Assembly: GCF_021869535.1 (NCBI RefSeq)
Contig: NW_026262712.1
Coordinates: 103,358,140 to 103,422,139 of the forward strand
DNA length: 64,000 nucleotides
Direction of reading: 5' to 3'
From: Mytilus californianus
Lineage: Eukaryota > Mollusca > Bivalvia > Mytilida > Mytilidae
Positions 22,191-35,640 of the stretch are shown piece by piece (the stretch's first letter is position 1; every line of letters starts with the position of its first letter). The notes under the pieces are model-generated. The model had not been told where the DNA came from, made no database searches, and saw nothing but the letters and a program-made list of their open reading frames with translations. A program made the translations under genes and the position numbers.

Positions 22191-22749
22191 AGTGTGTTTG
22201 AATTTCCAAGAATGAGGTCATTAATCATCAATACTGTTTCCAAAAATATTCCTCCGAACATCGGTGAAAATTACACAAATTGTTCATATGCAAATTCAAC
22301 TTACCACGAATCACAAATGTCACAAAAACCTTCGATTTTTAATCTAATTATTCATTATTTTACTATTGGGCAAGATCGAATTGGGACAGATCGACTTGGG
22401 GCCGGAACGACCTAATATCGAATTGATAGATAAAAATGTAAAGCGTACAAATAAAATGTTCATATAATAGATCATTAGAACTTATTATAGGAATAATGTA
22501 CTAATTCTAGTCTCTAGAATCGTAAAAAAGACGTTAAATCACGGTGAAGAAAATTGATATTTTGCATATTGTAAGTCTGTAAATGTGGTAACTTGTTAAT
22601 TATTAGCAAAAGACAATTATATAAAAGTTACAGAAGACACGAACCAACAATATATGCAATTATTCTTGTGTTAGACAAAACCCAGTCGTAGGCAAGGGCT
22701 ATACATTTTGTAAACACAAACTGAAATTGTTATCGGAAAAGACTACGAT

Positions 22750-23570
22750 ATGGAAAAAAATGAAATTGAAGTTGAAGCTATTGTGCATACGGAACATACT
22801 AACACTCTGCTAAAAAGTGCCTATAACGAATCAAGAAAGCGTAATATATCTGAGCTATCTGATATTGACTCCAATTTCGACAAAATTGAGTATGAAAATA
22901 AAAAAAACAGAGTTATTATACCGAAAACAATCATCACCCTATTGCAAATCACGAATCATTTAATGACCTTGACATTAGATCACTTGTCATTGGACTTTCG
23001 CTTGAATTGAAATTCGCGGTCTCTACACTTTCCCAACAAATGACAGATAATAAATAAACAACATTAAGAGCGAAATTAGAACTGAACTTGACACTATGAA
23101 AAACAAACTGAACTCGGTGGAAAAAACGTACGCATCTGTCGTTAAATCCACAAACTCGGATACCATTGATAGAGGGGAAAATGTGATAATTAAAATGTTA
23201 CCCAGTGATAAAAATGAAACACCCACAAATAATTGTTTAAAAAACAATGTGATATCAATGATAAGAGAAGGACTTTAGCTAAGAGATGTAAAAGTGGAAA
23301 AAGTGGAAAGAAAACAATCAAATGGTCCCCGTCCAGGCGTAGTAGAGGCAAGATTAAATTCCAAACAGGACAAAACAACACTTATGGAAAAGAAAATGGA
23401 ACTCAGGAAAACGCAAAAATATAGAAAATATTGAGAGTGATGTTCCATACAAGACCAAGGTCCATAACTCAAATATGCGAACTATACTTCGAGAAATTGG
23501 AAAATTGAACAACTTCAAAATTTTGCAAGGAAGCTAGTGAAAAAATAACCAATACAAAAGAAGGTAGGAA
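22750..23570 (+). pseudogene. LINE ORF1-like remnant
   Basis: Fragments in different frames: one starting MEKNEIEVEAI (22750-23010) and one with an acidic/basic, coiled-coil-like composition (MKNKLNSVEKTYASVV, 23096-23278). They lie directly upstream of and in the same orientation as the endonuclease-RT remnant, so an ORF1 is the natural reading, though no RRM or zinc knuckle is clear. Confidence 0.5.
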
Positions 23571-23585
23571 CTAACGCTTGGTGTA

Positions 23586-26500
23586 TGAAATGTTGGCGGG
23601 TGGTCACAACACACTCAAGGTGGAAATAACAAATTTCGACATTGCGTTCTAGAACAACAGAATTTTGATGTATTCTGTGTGTGTGAACCTTTTTTAGTTG
23701 GTATTAACAAACTTTATATAGAAGGTTATACCTTCTATGAACACAACAGACTGGTTAAGCATCATAAAGAGAAGCGTGGCTTAGGTGGTGTTGGAATATT
23801 TGTTAAAAGCAGTATTGAAGGTCAATATAAAGTTACAATTTTAGATAAAAGCGCCGAGGACATTCTTTGGCTGAATCTCGACAATGAACAGGAAACGTTT
23901 TTTTTTTCGTGCGTATGTTATTTACCACCAAGAGGTTCAAGCCGCTCGAATGACCCAGAATAGTTTTATACGGATCTTACTAATCAGGTATATATGTATC
24001 AGAACATTGGACAGATGTATATAGTTGGTGATTTCAACTCAAGATGCTCAGACATTTCAGATTTCATTGAAGGAGTTGATGATATAACACCAAGAGAGGT
24101 GATTGATTATAATTCAAATGCAAACGGTGATTTATTAATAGATTTCCTAGTCGATTGTAATTTGTGCATTCTAAATGGAAGAAAAGGAAAACACGATTTC
24201 ACGTGTATATCAAAACGAGTAAATCAGTTGTAGACTTCATAATAACAACCCATGAAAACATTCATATGTGCACTAACTTTGATGTTAGAATTATGTTTGA
24301 TATTACCAACGAATTAGAATTGCAAGACATGAACTAAATACCTGACCATTCGGTACTTACTATTTCATTCAAGAGAGAATCGACTCATCAACAAGAGAAA
24401 ACAACGTAGCGTCGTACTCCAATATTCAAAATCTTCCATGTAAACCGAGGTTTCGAAGCATACCAAACCAATTTTCAAATGACGACGCGGTGCGAGTAAA
24501 GATAGAACAAGTTATTCAAAACATTAAAAATAATTTAACCGAGAAACAAGACGTCGATGCGGCCTATGGTTGTTTTGTTGAACTTATTTCTGATGAAGTG
24601 AAATCCAAGATAGGTAAAAGATCAGCCGCAGATAACCAATACAGGAAAGCAAAAGGAAAATCAAGATACAAACCATACTGGAATGAGAATCTCCAAGTAC
24701 TTTGCGATAAAACCTGCGAACACAAAAAAATATGGCTGAAATGGAAACGATGTGGTTCGAAGAAGAAATGAGTGCGATAACAATTTCTTACATCGAGAAA
24801 TACGTTCGATAAACTTTGAGGAAAGAAAAACGAAGTCATCAAATGCGCCAACAACAAGAGCTATTGAGTCTTTCCACAGATAACAACACAAGAGACATTT
24901 TGAAGAAAATCGGTAGATTAGGATTAGCTAATGACAGACGTTCTTCAATAGCAATGGAGGTATAAACATCAGAAGGTAATGTGAGTAAAGATGTAAACAC
25001 AGTATATGATACATGGAAACGAAAGTATGAACATTTATTCAATGTGAGTGATTGTGAGTACAACGAAGACTTTCGATGTATTGTTCAACATCAACTAGAA
25101 AATGGTATAACAGATCATTCGGGAAACGAATCAGAAATTTTGAATAATGATATTTCATACGATGACGTTAAGAAGGCAGTATACCGAGCAAAACTTAATA
25201 AAACCGGTGGACTCGACCAATTATGTGCCGAATTTCTTCGTAATAACTCATGTGTGAATATTCTATTCAAGATTATAAAATGTGCATTTAACAATGGAGT
25301 TGTTCCTGAGACATAGAATAATATACTCATCAATCCAATATTAAAACCTGATAAAGACTATCGTGATCCTTAAGGTTATCGAGGGATAGCTCTGATGTCA
25401 ATCCCCTGTAAAATATATGCAGATATTCTTAAGACACGTTTATCATCCTGGTTAGATTAAAATAACATCTTAGCTGATGAACAAAACGGCTTTAGAAAAG
25501 ATCCTGGTTGCATTTATACTCTCAAACAAGTATTATAACTAAAATCGAAAGACGTTCAACGTTTGCTTGTTTCATCGATGCAAAAAAGGCTTTTGATTCT
25601 GTAAATAGAGAGATGATGTGGTTTAAACTGATGTCATTTAATGGAATGGAAAGTTTTTTCTGAAAGGAATACAGTCGCTGTTTGTACACATTCGCTATGC
25701 TGTTAAAGTAAACGGCTATATGACCGATATGTTTGATGAAAATATGGGTGTAAAACAAGGCTGCAAAATATCCCCTACATTATTCTCAGTGTATGTTTAC
25801 GATCTTGTTGATGAAATAAACAACCTGAATCTTGGTATCCCGATCAATAAGTCGTGCATTTTGTCCATCATTTTATACGCTGATGACATTGTTTTACTAG
25901 CACCCGATGAAGAAACCCTTCAACTGATGTTAAATGTAGTCAACAATTGGTGTTCAAAGTGGAGACTGAGTGTAAAATTTGAAAAGACAAAAATTGTACA
26001 TTTTCGTTGTCCGACAATCCCTCGATCGAACTTTCTTTATGGAGACACATAAATTGACTATTGCAGTAAATATCGATAATTGGGACTGTGGCTTGATGAA
26101 TTTGGAAATTTACAGTGCGGAAAATAAAAAAGTCAGCAAGTAGAGCACTCTCTGCACTTTATACAAAGATCATTTCATGTGGCGGTATGGACTATGACAT
26201 ATTTACAAAACTATATGAAAGTTTTGTTCAGCCTCTTTTATTATATGGAGCAAGTATTTGGGGCATATCAGAACACAAACAATTCGAAGCTGTTCAAAAC
26301 AAAGCGTGCCGATACTACCTAGGTGCTTTCAAGAACTCTTCAAATCTAGCTATACGTGGAGACATGGGATGGTCTACAGTAAAGACTAAACAAAATGTTG
26401 AAGTTTTTAGACTGTATTTTAAACTTACTAATTTAGATGAAAATAGGTTCGTAAAAGAGATACATGAATCGAGTAAATCAAAACAGCGCTCCTGGCATTC

Positions 26501-27081
26501 CCACGTACTGGAATTTATTTTAAAATGTGAACTAAATTGTTTGATGAACGCTTAAAATATGACAACCCGCCAAAAAGTTAGTGTTGTAAAGGACAAGTTA
26601 AACAGTATGGATGCTGACAATTGGTTAAGCGACTTATATAACGATAGAAACTGTGAAAATGGAAATAAACTTAGAACGTCCAAACAGTACAAAAATTATC
26701 TTCAACCAAGCAGTTATGTGAAATCCGTAAAGTTAAGAGACTACCGTAGAACGTTATCAAACTTTCGTTGTGGCTATTTACCACTCGCCATTTAAACAGG
26801 ACGTAAAAACCAGGCCAGTTACACCTTTAAGTGAAAGAATATGTCAATTTTGTGATGTGAATACAATTGAAACTGAACAACATTTTTCAATGAACTGTAA
26901 TTTTTATTCGGACTTGAGAGAGGAACTTTTTAATTCATCCATTCTATCAAATGATGTTTTTATTACCTTCAGTGTAGAAGAGAAATTTAATTATACTATG
27001 AGCTGTGATGAAATTCAATTTTTATTAGCAGAAACATTACTAGTACATTTGATGTTTAAGATAAGAAAGATAAATTTATAA
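23586..27081 (+). pseudogene. LINE ORF2 (endonuclease and reverse transcriptase), degraded
   Basis: Successive fragments in shifting frames follow the ORF2 order. The endonuclease N-terminus is at 23586-23963 (CEPFLVGINKLYIEGY, GLGGVGIFV). The GDFNSR motif is at about 24025. A linker follows (24490-24771), then the RT finger (about 25150-25316, KTGGLDQLCAEF), a FDSVNREMMW-like part (25590) and the catalytic block MGVKQGCKISPTLFSVYVYD and YADDIVLL (25720-26052). The thumb and connection are at 26115-26795 and the C-terminal CQFC...H...C finger at 26845-26905. Multiple stops and frameshifts mean it is not active. Clade not assigned; an APE-type non-LTR element is certain. Confidence 0.9.
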
Positions 27082-27405
27082 CTACTAAAGAGTTTAAATT
27101 TTTAATTATTTATTTATTAGCATATTAAGACTTTTAAATTACTTCTATTTTTTTTTTTCGTTCTTTTTGGTGGACAAATGTTGATCTTAAAAGTAATTGT
27201 TTTATACTTTGAAATAATTTTTAATTTTGAAAAAAATGTTTTTTAAATTGTGTTTGTATTTAATGGACATGAGGTTAAAGTGTCTCATATGTCTTTGAAG
27301 GTAGGTATCTAATATATTTTTATGCTGCTTTTATCTGATGTATAATATATTATGTATAATATTAGATTGTAACAATGTAATAAACTATTTACTTACTTAC
27401 TTACT
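27082..27405 (+). mobile_element. LINE 3' untranslated region and tail
   Basis: AT-rich tail with AATAAA-like taataaacta near 27378 and a terminal (TTAC) tetranucleotide run at 27388-27404, a typical non-LTR 3' end in place of poly(A). Confidence 0.65.
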
Positions 27406-27424
27406 ATAAATATGCACATTTTTT

Positions 27425-27530
27425 TAGGGCAGTAAGTTACCTATCTACAATTCATATACCCTATTATCTTCCTTTAGAATCCTTGAGATGCCAGACAATG
27501 TTCCTCTTACACCAACACAGGCTGTATATA
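27425..27530 (+). repeat. Segment duplicated at 47995-48105
   Basis: Both copies read cagtaagttaccta, then caattcat(a/t)taccctatt, then an acceptor-like ttcct(t/a)tag and cagacaatgttcctc. The second copy stays open for 66 codons, the first is cut by an M1 repeat. Whether this was an exon is unclear. Confidence 0.6.
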
Positions 27531-27532
27531 AA

Positions 27533-27705
27533 TAAAATTGAGAATGGAAATGGGGAATGTGTCAAAGAGACAACAATCCGACCATAGAACAGACAACAGT
27601 AGAAGGTCACCAACAGGTCTTCAATGCAGCGAGAAATTCCCGCACCCGGAGGCGTCCTTCAGCTGGCCCCTAAACAATTATATATACTAGTTCAGTGATA
27701 ATGAA
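27533..27705 (-). repeat. Dispersed repeat M1, reverse fragment
   Basis: Inverse of the 3' part of the M1 copy at 52.3 kb: aaaattgagaatggaaatgg, gtcaaagagacaacaa, gcagcgagaaattcccg and cagctggcccct are matched. Confidence 0.8.
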
Positions 27706-28599
27706 CGCAATACTAAACTCCAAATTGTACACAAGAAACTAAATACTTTATGTCAGACAAAAACATAAAAAATATACAACTACTCAAAATATTTAGACAC
27801 GAAATCAGAAATTATATTGAAACAAGAAACTTTTTAGGATACAAAAAGTTTGGTAGATTATTAAAGAATACAAGCTATTTAATGAACTGATTTAAAAATA
27901 AAAATATGAAAAAAAGCTGAGTGAACTTGATTTATATAATGAAATGATATTCTGGTAAAAATAATACTATCTCAAATATATATAGTATTACTGTAATTTC
28001 TACATACAGTGTACAGGTATGTCTACCTATTTATTACTTTTTGTTTAGAGCTTTGACTGTATTTTTATACAACTGTATTCTTATTGTGTTATATTATTTG
28101 TCTCTTTTTGGTGTTGTCAACTAACCATTTACTGGTTTAAAGATATTCAAGATATAAGAAATCTAACATGACAAGAACACTTAGTAAATGAATATTACCT
28201 TCAACTGAATGATCTGATAAAATAGCATCCGATTTTACTGTAGATATATTTTGTATAACACATGAATTTCGAACAAACATTCACAACAGAATAAAATGAC
28301 GACATATCATAAATCCTGCAAAACAAATATTTTGAAAAAACTCCTTGGCTAATCCATTAGATCAGATACAAATGTGTATTCCATATAAAGCACTACACGT
28401 GTTAATCAAGCTATTTTGTAAACAAAACAAGTAATATAATAAAAAATCATTCAGGTGAAGACATAAATTATATCCGGATTAATAAAAATTTGTGTACTAA
28501 CGCAACTAATCATAATATATGTTCTATACTAATATTAACGAGGCCGGGATAAGGTACCGGTATTTGATGTATCTATTAACAAATGTAAATATGTAAATA
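27706..28599. other. Intron sequence, no feature
   Basis: AT-rich; no repeat, exon or ORF recognised. Confidence 0.4.
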
Positions 28600-28930
28600 A
28601 AATTTTGTTTTAAGGAAAAAAAAAACAATTAGTGAAAACTAAAATTGACCCTAAATATTCAATTACATTTTGTTGAGTATATATCAAAATCAATTTACTT
28701 CAACCCTAAGTTGCTCTGTAGCTGGTAAAATTTTAGTTTAAAAGATATTAGTGCATTTATATACGCATGCAATAATATGTTCTTTTGAAATGCAATGTAG
28801 CATTACCATTTCCATGCCATTATAATTGAAAACTGTCTAAATCTGTGATGTTGTTAGCCTTTCCTGAAAACTGTAGGGAACTGCATTTACAGCGCATTCG
28901 TGCTCTGATTATGTTTGAGAAAGTAGTGAT
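28600..28930 (+). repeat. Segment duplicated at 49340-49720
   Basis: Shared tracts: gtaaaattttagtttaaaag, atattagtgcatt, caatgtagcattaccattt, gttagcctttcctgaaaa, tacagcgcattcg. The 49-kb copy has an extra stretch of about 50 bp after cctgaaaa. Both are intronic and in the same orientation. Confidence 0.75.
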
Positions 28931-31695
28931 TTATATTTCCAAAAATGAGTTTATTATCAAATGATTTCATTAGCAAACATTTTTGTCAAACTAGATGAAC
29001 TTATAAAACGATACATTGATAATACCGATACAGTGTACAAATAAGTAAGGACTTTTATATATGTAAAAACGACAATTATGTACCGATAGTCGCGATGTTT
29101 AGAGAAATTATGAGTTCACATCTTGGGTAAAAAGTGCGATTATCTATCATCGCATTTTGCTGGGGTTATATGGGGATGCTAGGCGTGCAAAGAAATACAT
29201 TCAAGTCCTACTGCATTTCAATCCAGATCCAAACATTGCAACTTCACAGAAAGTTTGCAGACCTATTACAATTGTCGCATATTCTTTTATAGGATCACGT
29301 TGCAAAAGAAGGAAACTTAGTCAATAGATTAACAGTAATTCATTTCGTCTCCATCACATCAAAAGCGATTTCATATTTGTTAATTTTTAATCCGGTAATT
29401 TGAAGTCTTATCCTCAACTGGTCTCTAGAAGCCATCATTGGACCTTAAACTCATTCGTATCAATGAACATCAGTGACAATACCATCTAAATGGATCACGG
29501 CGCTCTGAACCACCATATTAAAGTATTTGAAATAAGATTTGATAATCGAATGACAGACATTTTTAACTCTTTTCAGTTGATAGCAATGTCATTCAGCTTG
29601 TTGTACATATACATTTTAAAAGGAATGAAATATACTTTGTAAATGTTATACAGTTATGTTAAATAAACGTTTGTCAAAAAATGTTTGAGAATTTGAAAAC
29701 ATTTCTCACACACACGACAACGACAAATGAAATTACTTTCATTTATTTTTTGTATACTTGATAGAAAGCACTAATTATCTATATAAAAACCTGATAAAGC
29801 AATGTTAGATTTAAATCCTTTAATATTCTATAAAATATATAGAGAACGGTAAGTAGTCTACGTTAATCAACAATTTGATTCAAGCTAATTTGATTGTAAA
29901 TTCTAAAACCACTTGCACAGAATTTGGGTCTCTTTACGCATAACATCTTTTTATCGTAAATTAATTTGAACTGAAATTTAATAGAATAGTTTGTTTATGA
30001 TTTATATTTATATGCATATTACAATTATGTATTTTCAATGTGAATAAAAGTTGGTTTACAACATATTAACGCCAAAAAAAAGAAAATTATTGAACTGTTC
30101 TTATGCGCCCTAGCCAACTAAATCTACATTAGGCAACTTATGACTAAATAGTCAAGGTGTCTATGGATATAGAAATATTTATTTACCAAAGACAAACTTA
30201 TTTTAGTTTTGATGTCCGTTATATTTTACATTTGTTATGGTCATTTAGAGTATAACGTCAGGATGGTCATCTACATAATTTGCACCCATAAAACTCGTGT
30301 AAAATATTTTAGCCAAAAATAAAGTATGCAAACTTGAGACAAATATAATATAAGATAATTGTGTGTACAGCGTTATTGTGTCTTAAAGTTCCTATGTCGA
30401 TAAATGACACATTGTCGTTGAATAATATTGTTATAGAGATTTCCAATAAAATGACTTTACTCGACATAACCGACCTAACTTAACGTATTTCGTCCTATTG
30501 TATTGAAGCATGACGGAGGGGAGCATACACTGCATGCATTTTTTTTGCTCTTTGAACAGGCATTTTTTGCTGATATAGACTTAATATAAAAATCAACCCT
30601 AACTACTTTTTTTAATTTTTAAATATTTTGTTATTAAATTTTGAATGATTTTATTGACACAAATATTTTAATAGAATAAGTAAGCTAGCAACTTGTAATC
30701 AAATGCACCCATCATTTCTTGTCATTTCACTTGACCCATATTTCAGTTCTTCTCAAAATATGAATTTTAAAAACTACCAAGTAAAAATTTAGCATTAAAA
30801 TGAAAATAATAAAATTATGAGCAGGTTATCTTTCTTTTTTTATATATATATATAAGTTTTAACGTTTAAAAGTAGATTCCAACACACCCGAATAAAAAAG
30901 GTGTACGCGACTAACTTTTTTTTAAATTATTTTTGTATAATTTAATTCAAGACAATTTGACGTGGGCAGAAATTCATATCATTTATACATTCATCAAATA
31001 GTACTCTTTCGTCTTTAACTATGATAATGCATGGGACGAGGTTTTTGTCCATGTATACCTAAACATGCATTCGGGGATAAAGGGGTAGAAGGGGTACTCC
31101 CCCCTTTCGATCGCTAAATAATTTTGAAAATCTCACGTTTTCCACGTTATCTACACAAATCTTTAGTATAAAACCATCCAAATATTTTTTTGCTTCGCTA
31201 TGCTCGACAGTAAGAATTCAATTAACGGGAACTACGCTTTCTTTCAAATATTTTGGATGCGGCCTTAATCACAAATTGTATAGCACCAAAAAAAATATAA
31301 CGAGTGTAGTTTGACTTTGATAAATACGTTTTAAAGACAACAATGTTTGAATATTTGACCGCATGAAATTGAAAAGTTTAAGACTACATACTGCATTGCA
31401 TTTTTTCCTGGATTTAGAGTTCACTTGTGATACTGGCGTGCAATCTAATGGACAAATAATCTTGTTTCTGATGTTTCTTTTTATATAAATATTTGTTTAT
31501 TTAGTTATATACAATTCCACTAACAAATCATCATGGATCTTTTGCCGATAAATTATTATTACATTTTATAGAAACTACATATAATCTGCTATACAGTTGT
31601 GAACACTAATGGTCCTACAGACACTCTGTGCTTTTGACATGACAAAAGGTCCTGCTTTTCTAGACTGTTTATGTACTTTATATACTTAATTTGTA
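28931..31695. other. Long intron stretch, no gene recognised
   Basis: AT-rich with a (TA) run at 30841-30853 and a G/C-rich spot (ggggtagaaggggtactccc) at 31081-31110. A possible acceptor at 29576 is followed by a 65-bp open stretch, too weak to call. Confidence 0.4.
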
Positions 31696-31699
31696 CAAA

Positions 31700-32030
31700 A
31701 AAGAAGATGTAGTATGAATTACAATGCGACAACTCTTCACAAGAGACCAAATGACATAGAAATTAACAACTATAGGCTACCATACGGCCTTCAACAATGA
31801 GCAAAGCCCATAACGCATAGTCAGCTCAAACAGGCCACATAATGACAAATGTAAAACAACTAAAACGATAAATATAACGGCCTAATTAATGTACAAAAAA
31901 ATGACAGAAAGCACAGCAACAGCACGATAACCACTGAATTTTAGGCTCCTGGCTTGGGACATTCATAATATGGCGGGGTTAAACATGTTACTGGGTCCAC
32001 TTACCTGGGACAGTGGTGTAACAGTACGAA
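31700..32030 (-). repeat. Dispersed repeat M2, reverse copy
   Basis: Inverse of 15940-16345: gacaactcttcacaagagac, ggccttcaacaatgag, caggctcc-type block (taggctcctggcttggga) and ggttaaacatgtta are present. It ends gacagtggtgtaacagt as do the copies at 37 and 40.7 kb. Confidence 0.8.
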
Positions 32031-32240
32031 ATAATTGATTAATATTCTAGACTGGATTATTAGTTGTAGTTGTTTTTAAGATAGTGTTCAGTAGCTGTGA
32101 ATAATCTGAGATTGGCACATGGAATTTATTTGGATATACTAGTAATTGCTGTTATTGTGCTTCGTTTAAGTCGAACGAGTCAATCCCTTGCTTACTGTTT
32201 TAATTATGAGTAGACATGATCATTTGTTAAACATACTTCT

Positions 32241-32489
32241 ATGATCTCTATTGGCCTTAACTTGGACATTTACAAAACCTATGTAGCAAAGAGATGCATG
32301 CGTAAATTAAGTTCTCGACATAAATTGGCTAAAATATCAGATAAGAATTTAGCCTCAAGCTATAATACTTACGACGAAGAAGCCTCAAGCTATAATATAT
32401 ACGACGAAGATTTAGCCTCAAGCCTTAATACTTATGATGATGATGATGATGATACTGATGTATGTCTTATATCCAGCGACAAATATTAA
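32241..32489 (+). CDS. Hypothetical small ORF with acidic repeats
   Basis: 82 codons from ATG. The basic N-terminal half (KRCMRKLSSRHKLAKI) is followed by three repeats of about 11 residues (LASSYNTYDEE type) and an Asp run (DDDDDD). The repeats come from a ~33-bp minisatellite at 32348-32440. No splice sites, signal peptide or known domain. It may be a chance ORF in repetitive DNA. Confidence 0.25.
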   Translation: MISIGLNLDIYKTYVAKRCMRKLSSRHKLAKISDKNLASSYNTYDEEASSYNIYDEDLASSLNTYDDDDDDTDVCLISSDKY

Positions 32490-33125
32490 ATAAATTATGC
32501 TTTATGTGCATATATTATTATTCTAGCAACACTTGTTTTGATTTGATAACACTTTTTCTTGCATAATTTATTTGATTTTTCTCTTTGTTTCTCTGTATCA
32601 AAAAGCTCAGTTTTATTGTAAAATGGTGTTTCACATCTACCATAATCCGTGTGACTTGCTATTGTATTAATATCAAGTAGGCATGCAATTATTATTCTAA
32701 AAAGTATAAAATGTTTTTAACAAGTAAAGATTACCCCGTTTTTGATCCAGACTTCTTTACCACTAGCATCTAAGATACATACACTGATAACATATTGTAC
32801 CCGCACTCATATTACAATCACCCTGTCTGTCCTGTTCGTCGGCCAGTCTGTCCGTTCAACACAAATATGTTCAATTTTCTCTTCAAAAGCATAAGTATGC
32901 TTAGCATGCATTATTTTTTTCGATTTTTTCCCTACACTCCGACATGTATATACCTGGATCCGTGTGGAGCGTCAAACTATCAAACAGAGTCCAAATGGCG
33001 TGAATAACGACTACAGTGGCTCGTGCTAAATACTCATATCGTATTAACAGATACTAGTATATAAGGCATTCACTTTGAAAAATGTAAACAGTTCAAACGA
33101 AAATAAATATTTTTACAAGAGTAAA
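32490..33125. other. Intron sequence, no feature
   Basis: AT-rich; the open stretch at 32795-33007 has no recognisable motif. Confidence 0.4.
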
Positions 33126-33129
33126 AATA

Positions 33130-33265
33130 ACCCAAATATGATGGAAAGTAACCAACGACATACACTGAATTGAAAGCTCATGACTTGGAATAGCCAATAT
33201 AGAATTTGGTTTGATTAAACGCGTTAATCAGCGCTCAATACTCTGGTGTAACAGCACAATATAAG
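33130..33265 (-). repeat. Dispersed repeat M2, diverged reverse fragment
   Basis: Contains ccaacgacatacactgaatt, gactt-ggaata, gattaaacgcgttaatc and ctctggtgtaacagcacaat, a degraded M2 3' portion. Confidence 0.6.
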
Positions 33266-33439
33266 AAAAAAACCTGTAAAATTCAGTTGAAAATAGCTCA
33301 ACTAATCAAATTTGAATTAAGCCCAAAACAATTACATTTTTATGGTGAAAGACACAGAGTACCGATCTCAAAGTACCCCAACGTACTGAAAGCTGATTCT
33401 TACATGTGAAATTATCTGAGAATATTAAACGTATTTAGT

Positions 33440-33720
33440 TATAAAATATTAGGGAGGTGTGGTATTATTACCAATTAGAAATGAAGTGGATTTAAGCAGT
33501 GATAGGCAACCGATCGGCTTTCATCAATGAGAAAAATCCATACCATATAGTCGACTATAAAAGGGTCCCACTTCAAAAATATGAAACAATTCAATTGAGA
33601 AAACTACTGGCCTGATTTAAAACAAAGCAATTTACAAAAAACAAATATAACAGATATGAACCAACGACAACAAGTGAACCACCGGCTCCTGACATTGGAC
33701 ACGCACATAAAGAGAAATAC
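33440..33720 (-). repeat. Dispersed repeat M2, reverse fragment
   Basis: Tracts gataggcaaccgatcggctt, atagtcgactataaaagg, aattgagaaaact, gaaccaacgacaac and ggctcctgacattgg match the M2 copies at 36.8 and 40.5 kb in the same orientation. Confidence 0.7.
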
Positions 33721-35284
33721 ATATTTAAAGTAATTATGAATATAAAATGTGTTTTCAGCCGTGTATCACCTTCACTAGTGATACTATGCATGGATAAGTC
33801 ATAGAGTTAAACTTTTATATATAAATATATACCTCTAAGGCGAGACAATAATTGAAACTCAAATTTTTTTCTTTACTCAATCAATTTGTGATAGTTATAT
33901 AATCCACTTCTAATTGGATTAGTAAGAGTTGTCTTAATCCAAAACCAACTATGCAAATATCAAGCCTTACTAATTTAAAAAAAGTACATTTTAAAAAGAA
34001 AATTACTGTAAAGACTGAAGTGGCATTATAGTTGTCTTAAAAATGTAACAGGTATATAAACTGGCATTAATCTCATCCACTTTTAATCATAGATACTTTG
34101 GAACAGGACATTTTTTAGCCAATTACTATGTACTATAAATTGATAGTTTACTATCCACAGCGGTCAATGTTTATATGCAGATTAGTCATCAATTTCTAAT
34201 CAAGTACACCTACCAAATTACAACCTATATAACGAATTTGTGTACACACTTATTTACATATATCATTATTATTTACAAAATTCTTTTTTTTTAATGTTAG
34301 TTGAAACTATTAAAATTTAAAGAAGTAGTACAAGACCTGTATTTATTTTTTTTAAATATACACATCCCTTTGTCGTACCTTTTCCCTGGGGAAAAAATCC
34401 GAGATTATAAATAAACAAGATTAACTGCAGAAGAAGAGAACGTTTGAAATTATGCTTACATGATAAAGTATAATACAATCCCAACTTTAACAGAGACAAA
34501 TTTTGACTAACACTTTGAATTCGATATTTCTGAAATTGCTAGAAAATTCTCTGTCTAAAAAAAAATACCTACGGAAATTAAATATTTTAAAACATTAAGA
34601 GACGAAAGGAAAAAGGGACACCAATCTGATAACGACAAATAAAAGCATGTCAAATATTAAATGATAGAAGGTTCATTTGCAAAGTATATCGAAAAACAAA
34701 GTCATGGTCAAAACCACGAACGACAACTCAAATTAATCGTATAATAGGTAAAGATACGTGTATATACATGGTCTTATGGCAGCAAAGTTTTGGCGGGAAT
34801 ATCAATAATCACGTAATATATAAAAATCATGATTTCTTTCGTTTTTCATCACTTAGAAATACTTTATATTGATAAAATTTATTATGAATGGATTTAATAG
34901 TTTAGGAATACTTAGTTAAACCTTGAGTGACGCAATTAACAAAATTAATAGGTTAGCAATAACCAGTCCCGTTACGTGCATACGTCTAGTTAGGTACGTA
35001 TGTCATTTTATTGGAAATCTCTTATAAGTCATTAACAACCACATCGTCCGTGCCTTAATTCCGTATGCTTAGCAAATCGTAGGATATAGGAACGTTGGCT
35101 CAGAACTTCCATACCACAACTTTCCTGTATCCTGTATCCTGTATCTAATAATATAACTTAATTATGAACCTTATAAGCTCAGAAGAAAAATTGCATATCA
35201 AGCGATAATTCTTGTAAACTAGATGAAACTTAATGTTACGTTGGTTCTTGACAATAAAATATGCATTATATACACAAAAGAAGA
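33721..35284. other. Intron sequence, no gene
   Basis: AT-rich. Contains cctgtatcctgtatcctgta (35123-35146), a short triple repeat. Minus-strand open stretch 34317-34499 has no motif. Confidence 0.4.
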
Positions 35285-35640
35285 AAAATGATGAGCCCAC
35301 ATTAATGTGAATTGTCTTGTTCTGTATTTGGTAACCTTACCATTCTAATTTCCTCATTATGTCATACGGAACGAGACTCATCACCGGATTATTTTACGAC
35401 CGTAAAAGATTTGCGGCCGTATAATGGTACGGCGATGTTGTCGTTGTCTAGTTGTTGTCGTCCGAAGACATTTTGTTTCCAGACATTTACTTGAGTATAA
35501 TTGAATGGATCTCTATGAAACTGTACCACAAGGTTCCATCCCATAAAAGGAAGCTTGGGGTTTATTGTCCTAACTGTTTATATAATTACCACCCATTATC
35601 AAGAAAGCAAAACATGTGGTATTTAACAACTAACACACTT
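35285..35640 (+). repeat. Repeat-like segment, recognised by eye
   Basis: The tract tgtcatacggaacgagactc, ttgcggccg and tccgaagacattttg followed by gaatggatctctatgaaac resembles a dispersed bivalve repeat I recognise, but there is no second copy in this window. The two overlapping open stretches here are therefore not called as genes. Confidence 0.4.

Noticed and set aside
21959..22261. Overlapping open frames of 80 and 95 codons with KYNRSFHRKVERPN-like repeats
   Set aside because: They are translations of the palindromic hairpin units; the symmetry opens both strands.
29576..29642. Possible exon after ctcttttcag (DSNVIQLVVHIHFK)
   Set aside because: Phase 1 to 0 does not fit the required 0-1 exon, it is only about 65 bp long and the donor is weak.
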